The translations under genes and the position numbers were made by a program. The notes below the pieces were generated by a model. It was not told the origin of the DNA, did not search any database, and was given only the letters and a program-made list of their open reading frames with translations. Below, piece by piece: positions 42,229-50,809 of a DNA stretch of 64,000 bases; the stretch's first letter is position 1, and every line of letters begins with the position of its first letter. This stretch comes from Actinomadura latina NBRC 106108. Lineage in GTDB: Bacteria > Actinomycetota > Actinomycetes > Streptosporangiales > Streptosporangiaceae. The DNA lies in the NCBI RefSeq assembly GCF_001552195.1, contig NZ_BCQS01000028.1, positions 1-64,000 on the forward strand, read 5' to 3'.

Positions 42229-42639
42229 GTGTCTCGTACGGCCCCGCATCGGCGCCACGGGACGGCTGGACTGCTCGTGGCGCTGTTCGCCGTGGCCGGG
42301 CTGGTGTTCAGCTACGGGCTGGGCCACGGGCCGCCGCCGCGCGTGTGCACCGAGCACGCCGTGAGCGCGCTCGCCGGCGCCGCGGTTCCGGCGTCCCAGG
42401 GCCCGCACGACCTCGCGGGCGCGGCGCTCAGCGCGCCCGTGAAGCAGCCTCCGCGGATGCCGCTGGACGTGTGCCTGTGCATGGCCGCCCTGTTCACCCT
42501 CCTGCTGCTGGTGCTCGCGACCGCGCTGCGCCGGCCCCTCTCGCGCCTGCCCGCGCGCACCGGCTGGTCGCTCGCCCCTCCGCCCGGCGCGGCCGCCACC
42601 CTGGCGTACCCGCCCGTCCTCCAGGTGCTCCGGCTGTGA
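42229..42639 (+). CDS. DUF6153-like small membrane protein
   Basis: A 136-residue protein with an N-terminal membrane helix (about 12-30) and a second one (about 82-105, containing VCLCMAALFTLLLLVLAT). A cysteine lies in the exported loop (RVCTEH near 39), and a C-L-C pair sits at the membrane face. The start GTG 42229 has AGGA 8 nt upstream. I associate it from memory with DUF6153 proteins found beside DUF305 genes. A role in metal handling is only a guess. Confidence 0.7.
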   Translation: MSRTAPHRRHGTAGLLVALFAVAGLVFSYGLGHGPPPRVCTEHAVSALAGAAVPASQGPHDLAGAALSAPVKQPPRMPLDVCLCMAALFTLLLLVLATALRRPLSRLPARTGWSLAPPPGAAATLAYPPVLQVLRL

Positions 42640-42746
42640 TGAGCAGGCCGTAAGGCCGCACGCAGCGCACCGCATCGGCTACGCCGCGACGCGGTGCCTG
42701 CCCGCATCCCGGCACGCATCCACAGCACCCCTGGAGGACCGCTCTC

Positions 42747-43373
42747 ATGTCCAAGAGCGCCCGCAACAAGAACGCCAAGAAGAACAAGCAGCAGACCAAG
42801 CCGAAGAACGTGCTGACGCAGCGCGAGATCCCGTGGGGCGGCATCGCCTTCTTCACCGTCATCGGCCTGGTCGCGGTCATCGCGATCGGCTACACGTTCA
42901 TGCAGACCAGGACGTCGTCCGCGGACTCTCCGTCCATCGCGGGCCTGGTCGTCAAGGACGACCTCGGCCGCGACCACACCACCGAGGCCGTGAAGTACGA
43001 GACCGACCCGCCGATGGGCGGCGACCACGACCCCGTCTGGCAGAACTGCGACGCCCGCGTCTACGACGCGCCGCTGCGGAACGAGAACGCCGTGCACTCC
43101 CTGGAGCACGGCGCCGTCTGGATCACCTACCGTCCCGGCCTCGCCGCCGGCCCGCTCGACCTGCTCAAGGGCACGGTCACCGGCACCGGCTACACGATGC
43201 TGAGCCCGTACCCGTCCCAGGACGCGCCGATCAAGCTCACCGCCTGGGGCCACCAGCTGACGGTGGAGGACGCCTCCGACCCGCGCGTGAACGAGTTCCT
43301 GCGCGGCTTCGTGAAGGGCCCGCAGACGCCCGAGCCGGGCGCGGCCTGCGACGGCTCCAAGGACGCTCCGTGA
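42747..43373 (+). CDS. DUF3105-family exported protein
   Basis: A 208-residue protein. A Lys/Asn-rich N-terminus (about 1-25) is followed by a membrane helix (about 32-52). The outside domain has the DUF3105 signature PPMGGDHDPVWQNCDARVYDAPL (in two parts, near 90-115) and AVHSLEHGAVWITY (near 120), rich in His and Cys that could bind a metal. The exact function is unknown. It overlaps the DUF305 gene by GTGA, so the two are made together. Confidence 0.88.
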   Translation: MSKSARNKNAKKNKQQTKPKNVLTQREIPWGGIAFFTVIGLVAVIAIGYTFMQTRTSSADSPSIAGLVVKDDLGRDHTTEAVKYETDPPMGGDHDPVWQNCDARVYDAPLRNENAVHSLEHGAVWITYRPGLAAGPLDLLKGTVTGTGYTMLSPYPSQDAPIKLTAWGHQLTVEDASDPRVNEFLRGFVKGPQTPEPGAACDGSKDAP

Positions 43374-43990
43374 GTCCGGGCGCCGCGGCACCGCGGGGGC
43401 GGCGGGTCACCGTCGTCCTCGCGGTGCTCGTCCTGATCGCCGGAGCCGCACTGGTGGCACGCGCCGTCACGCGCGGCCCGGGCACGGACGGTCCCGAGGC
43501 CGGGTTCGCCCGCGACATGAGCGCCCACCACGCGCAGGCGGTGCGGATGTCGTTCATCGTCCGGGACCGCACCGGCGACCCGGACGTCAAGCTGCTGGCC
43601 TACGACATCATCACCGCCCAGCAGGCGCAGATCGGCATGATGACGGCCTGGCTGGACGAGTGGGGGCTGCCGAAGGCCGACCCGTCCGGCCACATGCGCT
43701 GGACGTCCGGGCACGGCGGCCACCGGGGCGGCGCGTCCGCCATGCCGGGGATGGCGACCCGCGAGCAGCTCGGCGAACTGGAGAAGGCGTCCGGCCGGGC
43801 CGCCGAGGTGCTGTTCCTGCGGCTGATGATCGCCCATCACCGCGGCGGCGCCGGCATGGCGGAGGCGGTGGTGGCCCGCTCCGGCCACGACCGGGTGCGA
43901 CGGCTGGCCCGCACGATGGTCACCGGGCAGCGGTCGGAGATCACGCTGATGAACGCGATGCTCCGGGAGCGGGGCGCGGCCACAGTGTGA
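43370..43990 (+). CDS. DUF305-family exported protein
   Basis: A 206-residue protein with an N-terminal membrane helix or signal (about 12-34). The ferritin-like DUF305 domain shows the two His-His motifs DMSAHHAQAVRMS (near 50) and LMIAHHRGGAGMAE (near 155). The middle carries a His/Gly/Met-rich loop (GHMRWTSGHGGHRGG, near 105-120), and such Met/His patterns suit copper binding (inference). The start is GTG 43370, overlapping the previous stop. Confidence 0.88.
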   Translation: MSPGAAAPRGRRVTVVLAVLVLIAGAALVARAVTRGPGTDGPEAGFARDMSAHHAQAVRMSFIVRDRTGDPDVKLLAYDIITAQQAQIGMMTAWLDEWGLPKADPSGHMRWTSGHGGHRGGASAMPGMATREQLGELEKASGRAAEVLFLRLMIAHHRGGAGMAEAVVARSGHDRVRRLARTMVTGQRSEITLMNAMLRERGAATV

Positions 43991-44055
43991 TCCAGGGCCG
44001 GCGACCTTCGCGATAGCGCTTGACAGCGCCGCCGGATCGCGGGTCACTGACCACC

Positions 44056-44619
44056 ATGGCTCACAACCTCAGCGGCTACCACCGGGCCCTCGACCTCTTC
44101 GAGGGCCTGGTGGCCGGCGTCCCCCGGGACGGCTGGGACGCGCCGTCGCCCTGCGCCGGGTGGACCGCCCGGGACGTCGCCGGCCACGTGACCGGCGGCC
44201 AGTACCTGATCAGGGCGCTGGCCACCGGGGAGCCCGAGCCGGACGTCGACGCGGACCCGGCGCGGTTCGTCCCGGGCGACGTCCTGATGAGCTGGCGGGC
44301 GGCCCGCAAGGAGTGCGGCGCGGCGCTCACCGCGGACGCGCTGGCCCGCCTCATCCCGTTCGGCGGCCTCGGCGAGCTCCCGCTGAGGGACTACCTGGAG
44401 GGCTACATCCTGGAGCCGCTGGTGCACTCCTGGGATCTGGCGCGCGCGACGGGCCAGCCGTCCCGCCTGGACGCCGACCTCGTCCACCACGCGTTCGCCA
44501 CGGCCCAGGTCGTCGCCGCCCCCCTGCGCGCCGCCGGCCGCCTGTCCGCGCCGCTGCCCGCGCCGCGAGGAGCCGACGAGCAGACCAGGATGCTCGCCTT
44601 CCTCGGCCGGACGGCCTAG
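44056..44619 (+). CDS. TIGR03086/MDMPI-type metal-dependent protein
   Basis: A 187-residue four-helix DinB-like protein of the maleylpyruvate isomerase N-terminal superfamily, which includes mycothiol-dependent enzymes in actinobacteria. Metal-ligand histidines fit GHVTGGQ (near 40) and LVHSWDLARATGQ (near 130), and SPCAGWTARDVAGH is the family signature. ATG 44056 is chosen; TTGACA at 44020-44025 may be its -35 element. The substrate is unknown. Confidence 0.85.
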   Translation: MAHNLSGYHRALDLFEGLVAGVPRDGWDAPSPCAGWTARDVAGHVTGGQYLIRALATGEPEPDVDADPARFVPGDVLMSWRAARKECGAALTADALARLIPFGGLGELPLRDYLEGYILEPLVHSWDLARATGQPSRLDADLVHHAFATAQVVAAPLRAAGRLSAPLPAPRGADEQTRMLAFLGRTA

Positions 44620-44623
44620 CGGG

Positions 44624-45859
44624 TCAGGAGAACTCGGCGAGCGTGCGCTCGGCCTCTTCGAGCCAGGCGCGGCGGGCGCTGAGGGCCTCCTCGGCCTCCT
44701 TGACGTCCTTGTCGCGGCCGGCGTCGCGGGCCTTGCCGAGGCGCTTCTCCAGCTGCTCGATGGAGCTGCGCAGCTGCCCGACGGTGGCCTCGGCGCGGGC
44801 GCGGGCCTCGGGGTTGGTGCGGCGCCACTCGTTCTCCTCGGCGGAGCGGACGGCCTCCTCGATCTTGCGGAGCCGGCCCTCCAGGCGGTCGCGCTGGTCG
44901 CGCGGGACCATGCCGGCGGCCTCCCAGCGCTCCTGGACCGTCCGCAGCGCCTGCCGGGCCTGCCGGACGTCCCGGACGGGCAGCAGCCGCTCGGCCTCGG
45001 CGAGGATCTTCTCCTTCTCCTCGGCGTTGCCGCGGAACTCGGCGTCGCGCTCGGCGAACGCGTCGCTGCGGGCCTGGAAGAAGGTGTCCTGGGCGCCTTT
45101 GAAGCGGGCCCACAGGTCCTCTTCGGCGTCCCGGGAGGCGCGCCCGGCCGACTTCCAGCGGCGCATCAGCTCGCGGTAGGCGGCGGCGGTCTCGCCCCAG
45201 TCGGTGGAGCCGGACATGGCCTCGGCCTCGGCGACCAGGCGCTCCTTCTCCCGGCGGGACTCCTCGCGCTGGTCGTCGAGGGTGGCGAAGTAGGCCTTGC
45301 GGCGCTTGGTGAAGGCGTTGCGGGCCGAGGACAGCCGCTTCCACAGCGCGGTCTCGGTGGGGCGGTCGATGCGGTCGGCGGCCTTCCACTCCTCGACCAG
45401 CTGGCGCAGCCGCTCGCCGCCGTTCTTCCAGTGCGTCTCCTCGGCGGCGATGCGCTCGGCCTCGGCGACGATCCGCTCCTTGACCTCGCGGGCCTCGTGG
45501 CGGTGCTGCTCGCGCTGGACCTTGACCTCTTCGCGGCGCCGCCCGACCTGCTCGGTCAGGCCGTCCAGGCGGCGGGCGAGCGCGCCGAGGTCGCCGACGG
45601 CGTGCGCCCCGGCGACGGCCTCGCGGAGCCGGTCGATGCTCTGCTGGGCCTGGGCGGGCTGCAGATCGGTGGTGCGGAGCCGCTGTTCGAGCAGGCCGAT
45701 CTCGGTGCTGAGCGAGTCGAACTTGCGCTTGAAGTAGGCCAGGGCCTCCTCGGGCGCGCCGGCCTGCCAGGATCCGACGACCCGCTCGCCGTCCGGAGTC
45801 TTGACATAGACGGTGCCGTCCTCGTCCACCCGGCCCCAGGGATCGGTCGCGCTGGACAC
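44624..45859 (-). CDS. DUF349-repeat coiled-coil protein
   Basis: A 411-residue, strongly charged helical protein. Several DUF349 repeats (about residues 120-390) with Trp-Lys-Arg features such as ETALWKRLSSARNAFTKRR and EDLWARFKGAQDTFF occur. A short N-terminal beta region (WGRVDEDGTVYVKT) precedes them. No signal peptide is seen. Function is unknown; related proteins have been linked to stress survival in other bacteria. The start GTG 45859 has AGGAGG upstream. It is followed divergently by the cyclophilin gene on the same strand. Confidence 0.87.
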   Translation of the reverse strand: MSSATDPWGRVDEDGTVYVKTPDGERVVGSWQAGAPEEALAYFKRKFDSLSTEIGLLEQRLRTTDLQPAQAQQSIDRLREAVAGAHAVGDLGALARRLDGLTEQVGRRREEVKVQREQHRHEAREVKERIVAEAERIAAEETHWKNGGERLRQLVEEWKAADRIDRPTETALWKRLSSARNAFTKRRKAYFATLDDQREESRREKERLVAEAEAMSGSTDWGETAAAYRELMRRWKSAGRASRDAEEDLWARFKGAQDTFFQARSDAFAERDAEFRGNAEEKEKILAEAERLLPVRDVRQARQALRTVQERWEAAGMVPRDQRDRLEGRLRKIEEAVRSAEENEWRRTNPEARARAEATVGQLRSSIEQLEKRLGKARDAGRDKDVKEAEEALSARRAWLEEAERTLAEFS

Positions 45860-45931
45860 CCTTGCCTCCTGAATCGCGGATCCGGACGACTCACGCCCTC
45901 CGGACCCTCCACACCTTAGTATCCCGTTCGC

Positions 45932-46678
45932 CTATTTCCCGGCGATCGTGACGTCCTGGATTTCGACCTTCTTCTTGGGCTTGCCGTCGCCCGCGGGCTC
46001 TGAACCGCCCTTGGCGATCTTCTTGAGCACGTCCAGCCCCTTGGTGATCTTGCCGAACACGGTGTAGTCCGGCGGAAGCTGCGAGTCCTTGTAGACCATG
46101 AAGAACTGGCTGCCGTTGGAGTCGGGCGCCTTGCTGTGCGCCATGGCGAGCGTGCCCTCGGTGTAGGTGGCGCCGCCGGTGTTCTCGTTCGCGAACCGGT
46201 AGCCGGGCGAGCCGCCGCCGGACGCCGTCGGGTCGCCGCACTGCAGGACGCTGAGGCCGCCGCTCGTCAGCCGGTGGCACTCGGTCTTGTCGTAGTAGTT
46301 CTTCTGCGCGAGGAACGCGAAGGAGTTCACCGTGCAGGGCGCCTTGTCGCCGTACAGCTGCATCTCCACGTCGCCCTGGTTCGTCTTCACCGTGGCCTGG
46401 ACGATGCCCGGGTGCGCGGGCTTGCCCGGCGGGCGGCCGACGTCCTTGGCCACGCTGCCCTGCGTGTCGTCCTTGTAGACGCACTGCGGGCCGGCGGCCG
46501 TGGACTCATCCTCCTTGAACACCATGAAGGCCGCGGCGCCGGCGACGGCGACCGCCACCGCGGCGACCGCGCCGATGATCTTGAGACGGCGCGCCTTCGC
46601 GGCCTCCTGTGCCCGGCGCTGCTGCTGGCGCTCGTATCGCTGCCGCGCGAGCTCCTTCTTGCGGTCCTTCCCCGCCAC
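45932..46678 (-). CDS. membrane-anchored cyclophilin-type peptidyl-prolyl isomerase
   Basis: A 248-residue protein. A basic cytoplasmic N-terminus (about 1-32) and one membrane helix (about 33-53, LKIIGAVAAVAVAVAGAAAF) precede an extracytoplasmic cyclophilin domain (about 90-245). The active-site region shows NYYDKTECHRL, with the catalytic R replaced in context, then SNGSQFFMVYKD (near 195) and YTVFGKITKG. It probably helps secreted proteins fold outside the membrane. Confidence 0.9.
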   Translation of the reverse strand: MAGKDRKKELARQRYERQQQRRAQEAAKARRLKIIGAVAAVAVAVAGAAAFMVFKEDESTAAGPQCVYKDDTQGSVAKDVGRPPGKPAHPGIVQATVKTNQGDVEMQLYGDKAPCTVNSFAFLAQKNYYDKTECHRLTSGGLSVLQCGDPTASGGGSPGYRFANENTGGATYTEGTLAMAHSKAPDSNGSQFFMVYKDSQLPPDYTVFGKITKGLDVLKKIAKGGSEPAGDGKPKKKVEIQDVTIAGK

Positions 46679-46882
46679 GTGCCTCGCCTCTCCGGTGTGA
46701 TCAGGTGAACGTGCAGCGCATAGTAGCGGTACCGGGGAGTAAAAGCGTCTCCGCGTTCAGAGAGCGCCCGGGGAGCGCTCTCCCGCGCGACACGGCGACG
46801 GCCCCATCTCGTTCGCGGTGGCCGCGGCCCCGCCGGTACGCTCGGACACGCCCACCCGAGATGGTTCTAAGGAAGGACGACC

Positions 46883-47623
46883 GTGCTCGTCGCCGGGTTC
46901 CCCGCTGGATCGTTCGCCGCGAACTGCTACGTCGTGGCGCCCGCCGCGGGTGAGGAATGCGTGATCATCGACCCCGGGCAGGACGCCGAGGCCGGGATCG
47001 AGGAGATCCTGCGCGAGCACCGGCTGAAGCCGGTCGCGGTGCTGCTGACGCACGGCCATCTCGATCACGTCTGGTCGGTGGCCCCGGTCTGCGGCGCCAA
47101 GGACGTCCCCGCCTACATCCATCCGGACGACCGCGACCTGCTCACCGATCCGGCCAAGGGGCTGTCGCTGGGCGCCGGGCAGCAGCTGTTCGGCGGCCTG
47201 GAGCTCACCGAGCCGGACGACGTGCGGGAGCTCGCGGACGGAACGGCGCTGGAACTGGCCGGGCTGAGCTTCACCGTCGACCACGCGCCGGGCCATACGC
47301 CCGGGTCGGTGACGTTCCGCACCCCGGAGACCGAGCAGATCCCGGACGTGATGTTCACCGGCGACCTGCTGTTCGCGGGGTCGATCGGGCGCACCGACCT
47401 GCCGGGCGGATCGTACGAGGAGATCCTCGCCAGCCTGTCCCGGGTGTGCCTGACCATGCCCGACGACACCGCCGTCCTGCCCGGCCACGGGGAGCAGACC
47501 ACAATCGGCCGCGAGCGCGCCGCCAACCCGTTCCTCACCGGGCTTGTGCCGGGTGGCACAGGGGGGTCGTCCCCCCTGAAGGACCCGCTGGCGCCCGCGG
47601 ACGGACCCAACAAGGGATTCTGA
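46883..47623 (+). CDS. metallo-beta-lactamase-fold hydrolase (glyoxalase II-like)
   Basis: A 246-residue MBL-fold enzyme with the metal motif THGHLDH (near residue 57), further ligands in DHAPGHTPGS (near 135), TGDLLF (near 156) and LPGHGEQTT (near 200). The length and compact form resemble hydroxyacylglutathione hydrolase-like proteins; in actinobacteria the thiol would be mycothiol (inference). The start GTG 46883 has AAGGA upstream. It lies 12 nt before hisS and is likely co-transcribed with it. Confidence 0.88.
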   Translation: MLVAGFPAGSFAANCYVVAPAAGEECVIIDPGQDAEAGIEEILREHRLKPVAVLLTHGHLDHVWSVAPVCGAKDVPAYIHPDDRDLLTDPAKGLSLGAGQQLFGGLELTEPDDVRELADGTALELAGLSFTVDHAPGHTPGSVTFRTPETEQIPDVMFTGDLLFAGSIGRTDLPGGSYEEILASLSRVCLTMPDDTAVLPGHGEQTTIGRERAANPFLTGLVPGGTGGSSPLKDPLAPADGPNKGF

Positions 47624-47635
47624 GCCTAAGAGATC

Positions 47636-48916
47636 ATGAGTTCGAGCTTCCGGGCCCCCAAGGGGGTCAGTGAATACGTCCCGCCGCGCGCGGACCTCTT
47701 CTACGCCATCCGGGAGGAGTTCGCCGAGCAGGCGAGGCTGGCCGGCTACGGCTACCTGGAGCTGGCCGTCTTCGAGGACACCGGCCTGTTCCGGCGCGGC
47801 GTCGGCGAGTCCACCGACGTGGTGTCCAAGGAGATGTACACGTTCGAGGACCGGGGCGGCCGGTCGCTGACGCTGCGTCCCGAGTTCACCGCGTCGGTGC
47901 TGCGGTCCGTCCTGGAGAACAACCTGCACAAGGGCGCGCTGCCGGTGAAGGTGTGGACGACCGGTGCCGCGTTCCGCGCCGAGCGCCCCCAGCAGGGCCG
48001 CTACCGGCAGTTCTACCAGCTCGACCTGGAGGCGATCGGCAGCGAGGACCCGCAGGTCGACGCCGAGACGATCGCGATCGCGTGGAACTGGTACCGGTCC
48101 CTCGGGCTGACCCAGGTGCGGCTGCTGCTGAACTCGCTCGGCTGCAAGGAGTGCCGTCCCGCCTACCGGGCCCTGCTGCAGGAGTTCCTGCGCGGCCTGG
48201 ACCTGGACGACGACACCCGCGCCCGCGTCGAGATCAACCCGCTCCGCGTCCTGGACGACAAGCGCCCCAAGGTGCGTGATCAGCTCGCCGGCGCCCCGCT
48301 GATGGCCGACCACCTGTGCCCGGCGTGCAAGGCCCACCACGACCGGGTCCGGGAGCTGCTCGCCGACCTCGGCATCGCGTGGGAGGACACGCCCACCCTC
48401 GTCCGCGGCCTGGACTACTACACCCGGACGACGTACGAGTTCGACCACCCGCTGCTCGGCGCCCAGTCCGGGATCGGCGGCGGCGGACGCTACGACGGCC
48501 TCTCCGAGGACATCGGCGGCCCGCCGCTGCCCGGCATCGGGTTCGGCCTCGGCCTGGACCGCACCATCCTGGCGCTCGAAGCGGAGTCGCCGGAACGGCA
48601 GGGCGCCGCGTTCGCCGCCAAGCCGCGCTGCGAGGCGTTCGGCGTCGCGCTCGGCGACACCGCCGGGCGGCGCATGTTCGCGCTCGTCGCCGACCTGCGC
48701 CGCGCCGGGATCGCCGCCGACATGGCGTTCGGCGGCAAGAGGCTGAAGGGCGCCATGAAGGACGCGGACCGCTCCGGCGCCCGCTACGCCGTGATCCTCG
48801 GGGAGCGAGATATCGCGGACGGCGTCGCCCAGGTCAAGGACCTCGCCGCGGGCGAGCAGACCGCCGTCCCGCTCACCGACCTCACCACGACGTTGAAGGA
48901 AGGGCTCTCCACATGA
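47636..48916 (+). CDS. hisS: histidyl-tRNA synthetase
   Basis: A 426-residue class II synthetase. Motif 2 shows TLRPEFTASVLRS (near 80), the His-specific RGLDYYTRTTYEF and GGGGRYDGL motifs (near 260-285) are present, and a C-terminal anticodon domain covers about 325-426. ATG 47636 is the start, and the stop overlaps aspS (ATGA). The hisS-aspS pair is conserved in actinobacteria. Confidence 0.96.
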   Translation: MSSSFRAPKGVSEYVPPRADLFYAIREEFAEQARLAGYGYLELAVFEDTGLFRRGVGESTDVVSKEMYTFEDRGGRSLTLRPEFTASVLRSVLENNLHKGALPVKVWTTGAAFRAERPQQGRYRQFYQLDLEAIGSEDPQVDAETIAIAWNWYRSLGLTQVRLLLNSLGCKECRPAYRALLQEFLRGLDLDDDTRARVEINPLRVLDDKRPKVRDQLAGAPLMADHLCPACKAHHDRVRELLADLGIAWEDTPTLVRGLDYYTRTTYEFDHPLLGAQSGIGGGGRYDGLSEDIGGPPLPGIGFGLGLDRTILALEAESPERQGAAFAAKPRCEAFGVALGDTAGRRMFALVADLRRAGIAADMAFGGKRLKGAMKDADRSGARYAVILGERDIADGVAQVKDLAAGEQTAVPLTDLTTTLKEGLST

Positions 48917-50682
48917 TCCGCACGCACGAGGCGGGGACGCTCCGCGAGGAGCACGCCGGGCAGCAGGTCACGCTGGCCGGCTGGGTCGGCCGCCGCCGCG
49001 ACCACGGCGGCGTCACGTTCATCGACCTGCGCGACGCGTCCGGCACCGCGCAGGTCGTCTTCCGCGAGGAGGACGCCGCGCACGACCTGCGCTCGGAGTT
49101 CTGCGTGAAGGTCGTCGGCGAGGTCCGGGTACGCCCCGAGGGCAACGAGAACCCCGAACTGCCCACCGGCGGCATCGAGGTCGCCGCCGCGCACATCGAG
49201 GTCCTCTCGGACGCCGCGCCGCTGCCGTTCCCCATCGAGGGCGACGTCAACGTCAACGAGGAGATCCGGCTCAAGTACCGGTACCTCGACCTGCGCCGCG
49301 AGTCGGTCGCCCGCGCGATGAAGATCCGCTCGGAGGCGTCGTTCCTCACGCACGAGGTGATGCGCGAGCACGGCTTCGTCAACGTCGAGACCCCGACCCT
49401 CACCCGGTCGACGCCCGAGGGCGCCCGCGACTTCCTCGTCCCCGTCCGGCTGAAGCCCGGCCACTGGTACGCGCTGCCGCAGTCGCCGCAGCTGTTCAAG
49501 CAGCTCCTCATGGTCGGCGGCCTGGAGCGCTACTACCAGATCGCGCGCTGCTACCGCGACGAGGACTTCCGCGCCGACCGGCAGCCCGAGTTCACCCAGA
49601 TCGACATCGAGATGTCGTTCGCCGACCAGGACGACGTCCTGAAGGTCGGCGAGGACCTCGTGGCGCGCCTCTGGAAGGACATCGCCGGCTACGAGATCCC
49701 CCTCCCGATCCCCCACATCACCTACGCCGACGCGATGGCCCGGTACGGCTCCGACAAGCCGGACCTGCGCTTCGCCCTGGAACTGACCGACATGACCGAC
49801 TACTTCGCCGGCACGTCGTTCCGCGTGTTCCAGGCCCCGTACGTCGGCGCGGTCGTCATGCCGGGCGGCGCGTCCCAGACCCGCAAGGAGCTGGACGGCT
49901 GGCAGGACTGGGCGAAGGCCCGCGGCGCCCGCGGCCTCGCCTACGTGCTCGTCCAGGAGGACGGCACCCTGGGCGGCCCGGTCGCCAAGAACCTGTCCGA
50001 CGCCGAGAAGGAGGGCCTGGCCGCCAGGACGGGGGCCGCGCCCGGCGACGCGATCTTCTTCGGCGCCGGCAAGCGGCACGCCGCCCAGGAGCTCCTCGGC
50101 GCCGCCCGCCTGGAGATCGGCCGCCGCCGCGACCTGATCGACGAGTCCGCCTGGAAGTTCGTCTGGGTCGTCGACGCCCCCATCTTCGAGCCCGTCGAGG
50201 ACGACAAGGGCGAGCAGATCGGCTGGACGTCCGTCCACCACCCGTTCACGGCGCCGAAGCCGGAGTACGCCGACACCTTCCAGGAGGACCCGGGCACCGC
50301 CCTCGCGGACGCCTACGACCTCGTCCTGAACGGCAACGAGATCGGCGGCGGCTCCATCCGCATCCACCGCGCCGAGATGCAGCAGCGCGTCTTCGACGTC
50401 CTCGGCCTCTCCAAGGAGGAGGCGGAGTCCAAGTTCGGCTTCCTCCTGGAGGCCTTCAAGTTCGGGCCGCCCCCGCACGGCGGCATCGCCTTCGGCTGGG
50501 ACCGCACGGTCATGCTCCTCGCCGGCCAGGACTCGATCCGCGACGTGATCGCCTTCCCCAAGGCCGCGTCCGGCTACGACCCCCTGACCGCCGCCCCGAC
50601 CCCCATCACCCCCCAGCAGCGCGCCGAGGCGGGTGTGGACGTGATCCCCGAGGACGAACCCGCCGAACCCGCCGACGCCTGA
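48913..50682 (+). CDS. aspS: aspartyl-tRNA synthetase, probably non-discriminating
   Basis: A 589-residue bacterial AspRS: N-terminal OB anticodon domain (1-105), class II core, a GAD insertion domain (about 290-415) and motif 3 GIAFGWDRTVMLL near 535. Residue 31 lies in RRRDHGG; histidine here, with glycine in TGGIEV near 82, is the pattern of non-discriminating AspRS that also charge tRNA-Asn for GatCAB. The assignment is inference; gatCAB is not in the window. Its start is coupled to hisS. Confidence 0.96.
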   Translation: MIRTHEAGTLREEHAGQQVTLAGWVGRRRDHGGVTFIDLRDASGTAQVVFREEDAAHDLRSEFCVKVVGEVRVRPEGNENPELPTGGIEVAAAHIEVLSDAAPLPFPIEGDVNVNEEIRLKYRYLDLRRESVARAMKIRSEASFLTHEVMREHGFVNVETPTLTRSTPEGARDFLVPVRLKPGHWYALPQSPQLFKQLLMVGGLERYYQIARCYRDEDFRADRQPEFTQIDIEMSFADQDDVLKVGEDLVARLWKDIAGYEIPLPIPHITYADAMARYGSDKPDLRFALELTDMTDYFAGTSFRVFQAPYVGAVVMPGGASQTRKELDGWQDWAKARGARGLAYVLVQEDGTLGGPVAKNLSDAEKEGLAARTGAAPGDAIFFGAGKRHAAQELLGAARLEIGRRRDLIDESAWKFVWVVDAPIFEPVEDDKGEQIGWTSVHHPFTAPKPEYADTFQEDPGTALADAYDLVLNGNEIGGGSIRIHRAEMQQRVFDVLGLSKEEAESKFGFLLEAFKFGPPPHGGIAFGWDRTVMLLAGQDSIRDVIAFPKAASGYDPLTAAPTPITPQQRAEAGVDVIPEDEPAEPADA

Positions 50683-50694
50683 CCCGCACACCAC

Positions 50695-50728
50695 CGAGGG
50701 CGGACGCCATACCAGGCGGCCGCCCTCG
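50695..50728. terminator. convergent terminator between aspS and rel
   Basis: A perfect 9-bp stem (CGAGGGCGG 50695-50703, CCGCCCTCG 50720-50728) with a 16-nt loop lies 12 nt after the aspS stop, in the 127-nt gap between converging genes. Confidence 0.65.
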
Positions 50729-50809
50729 AAAGGCATGCGCCGCCCGTGGCGGACGCCCGCCCCTACCGGCGGCCGAAGCGGGGCGCCGGCGGAGCTAAGG
50801 CCCGTCGCG

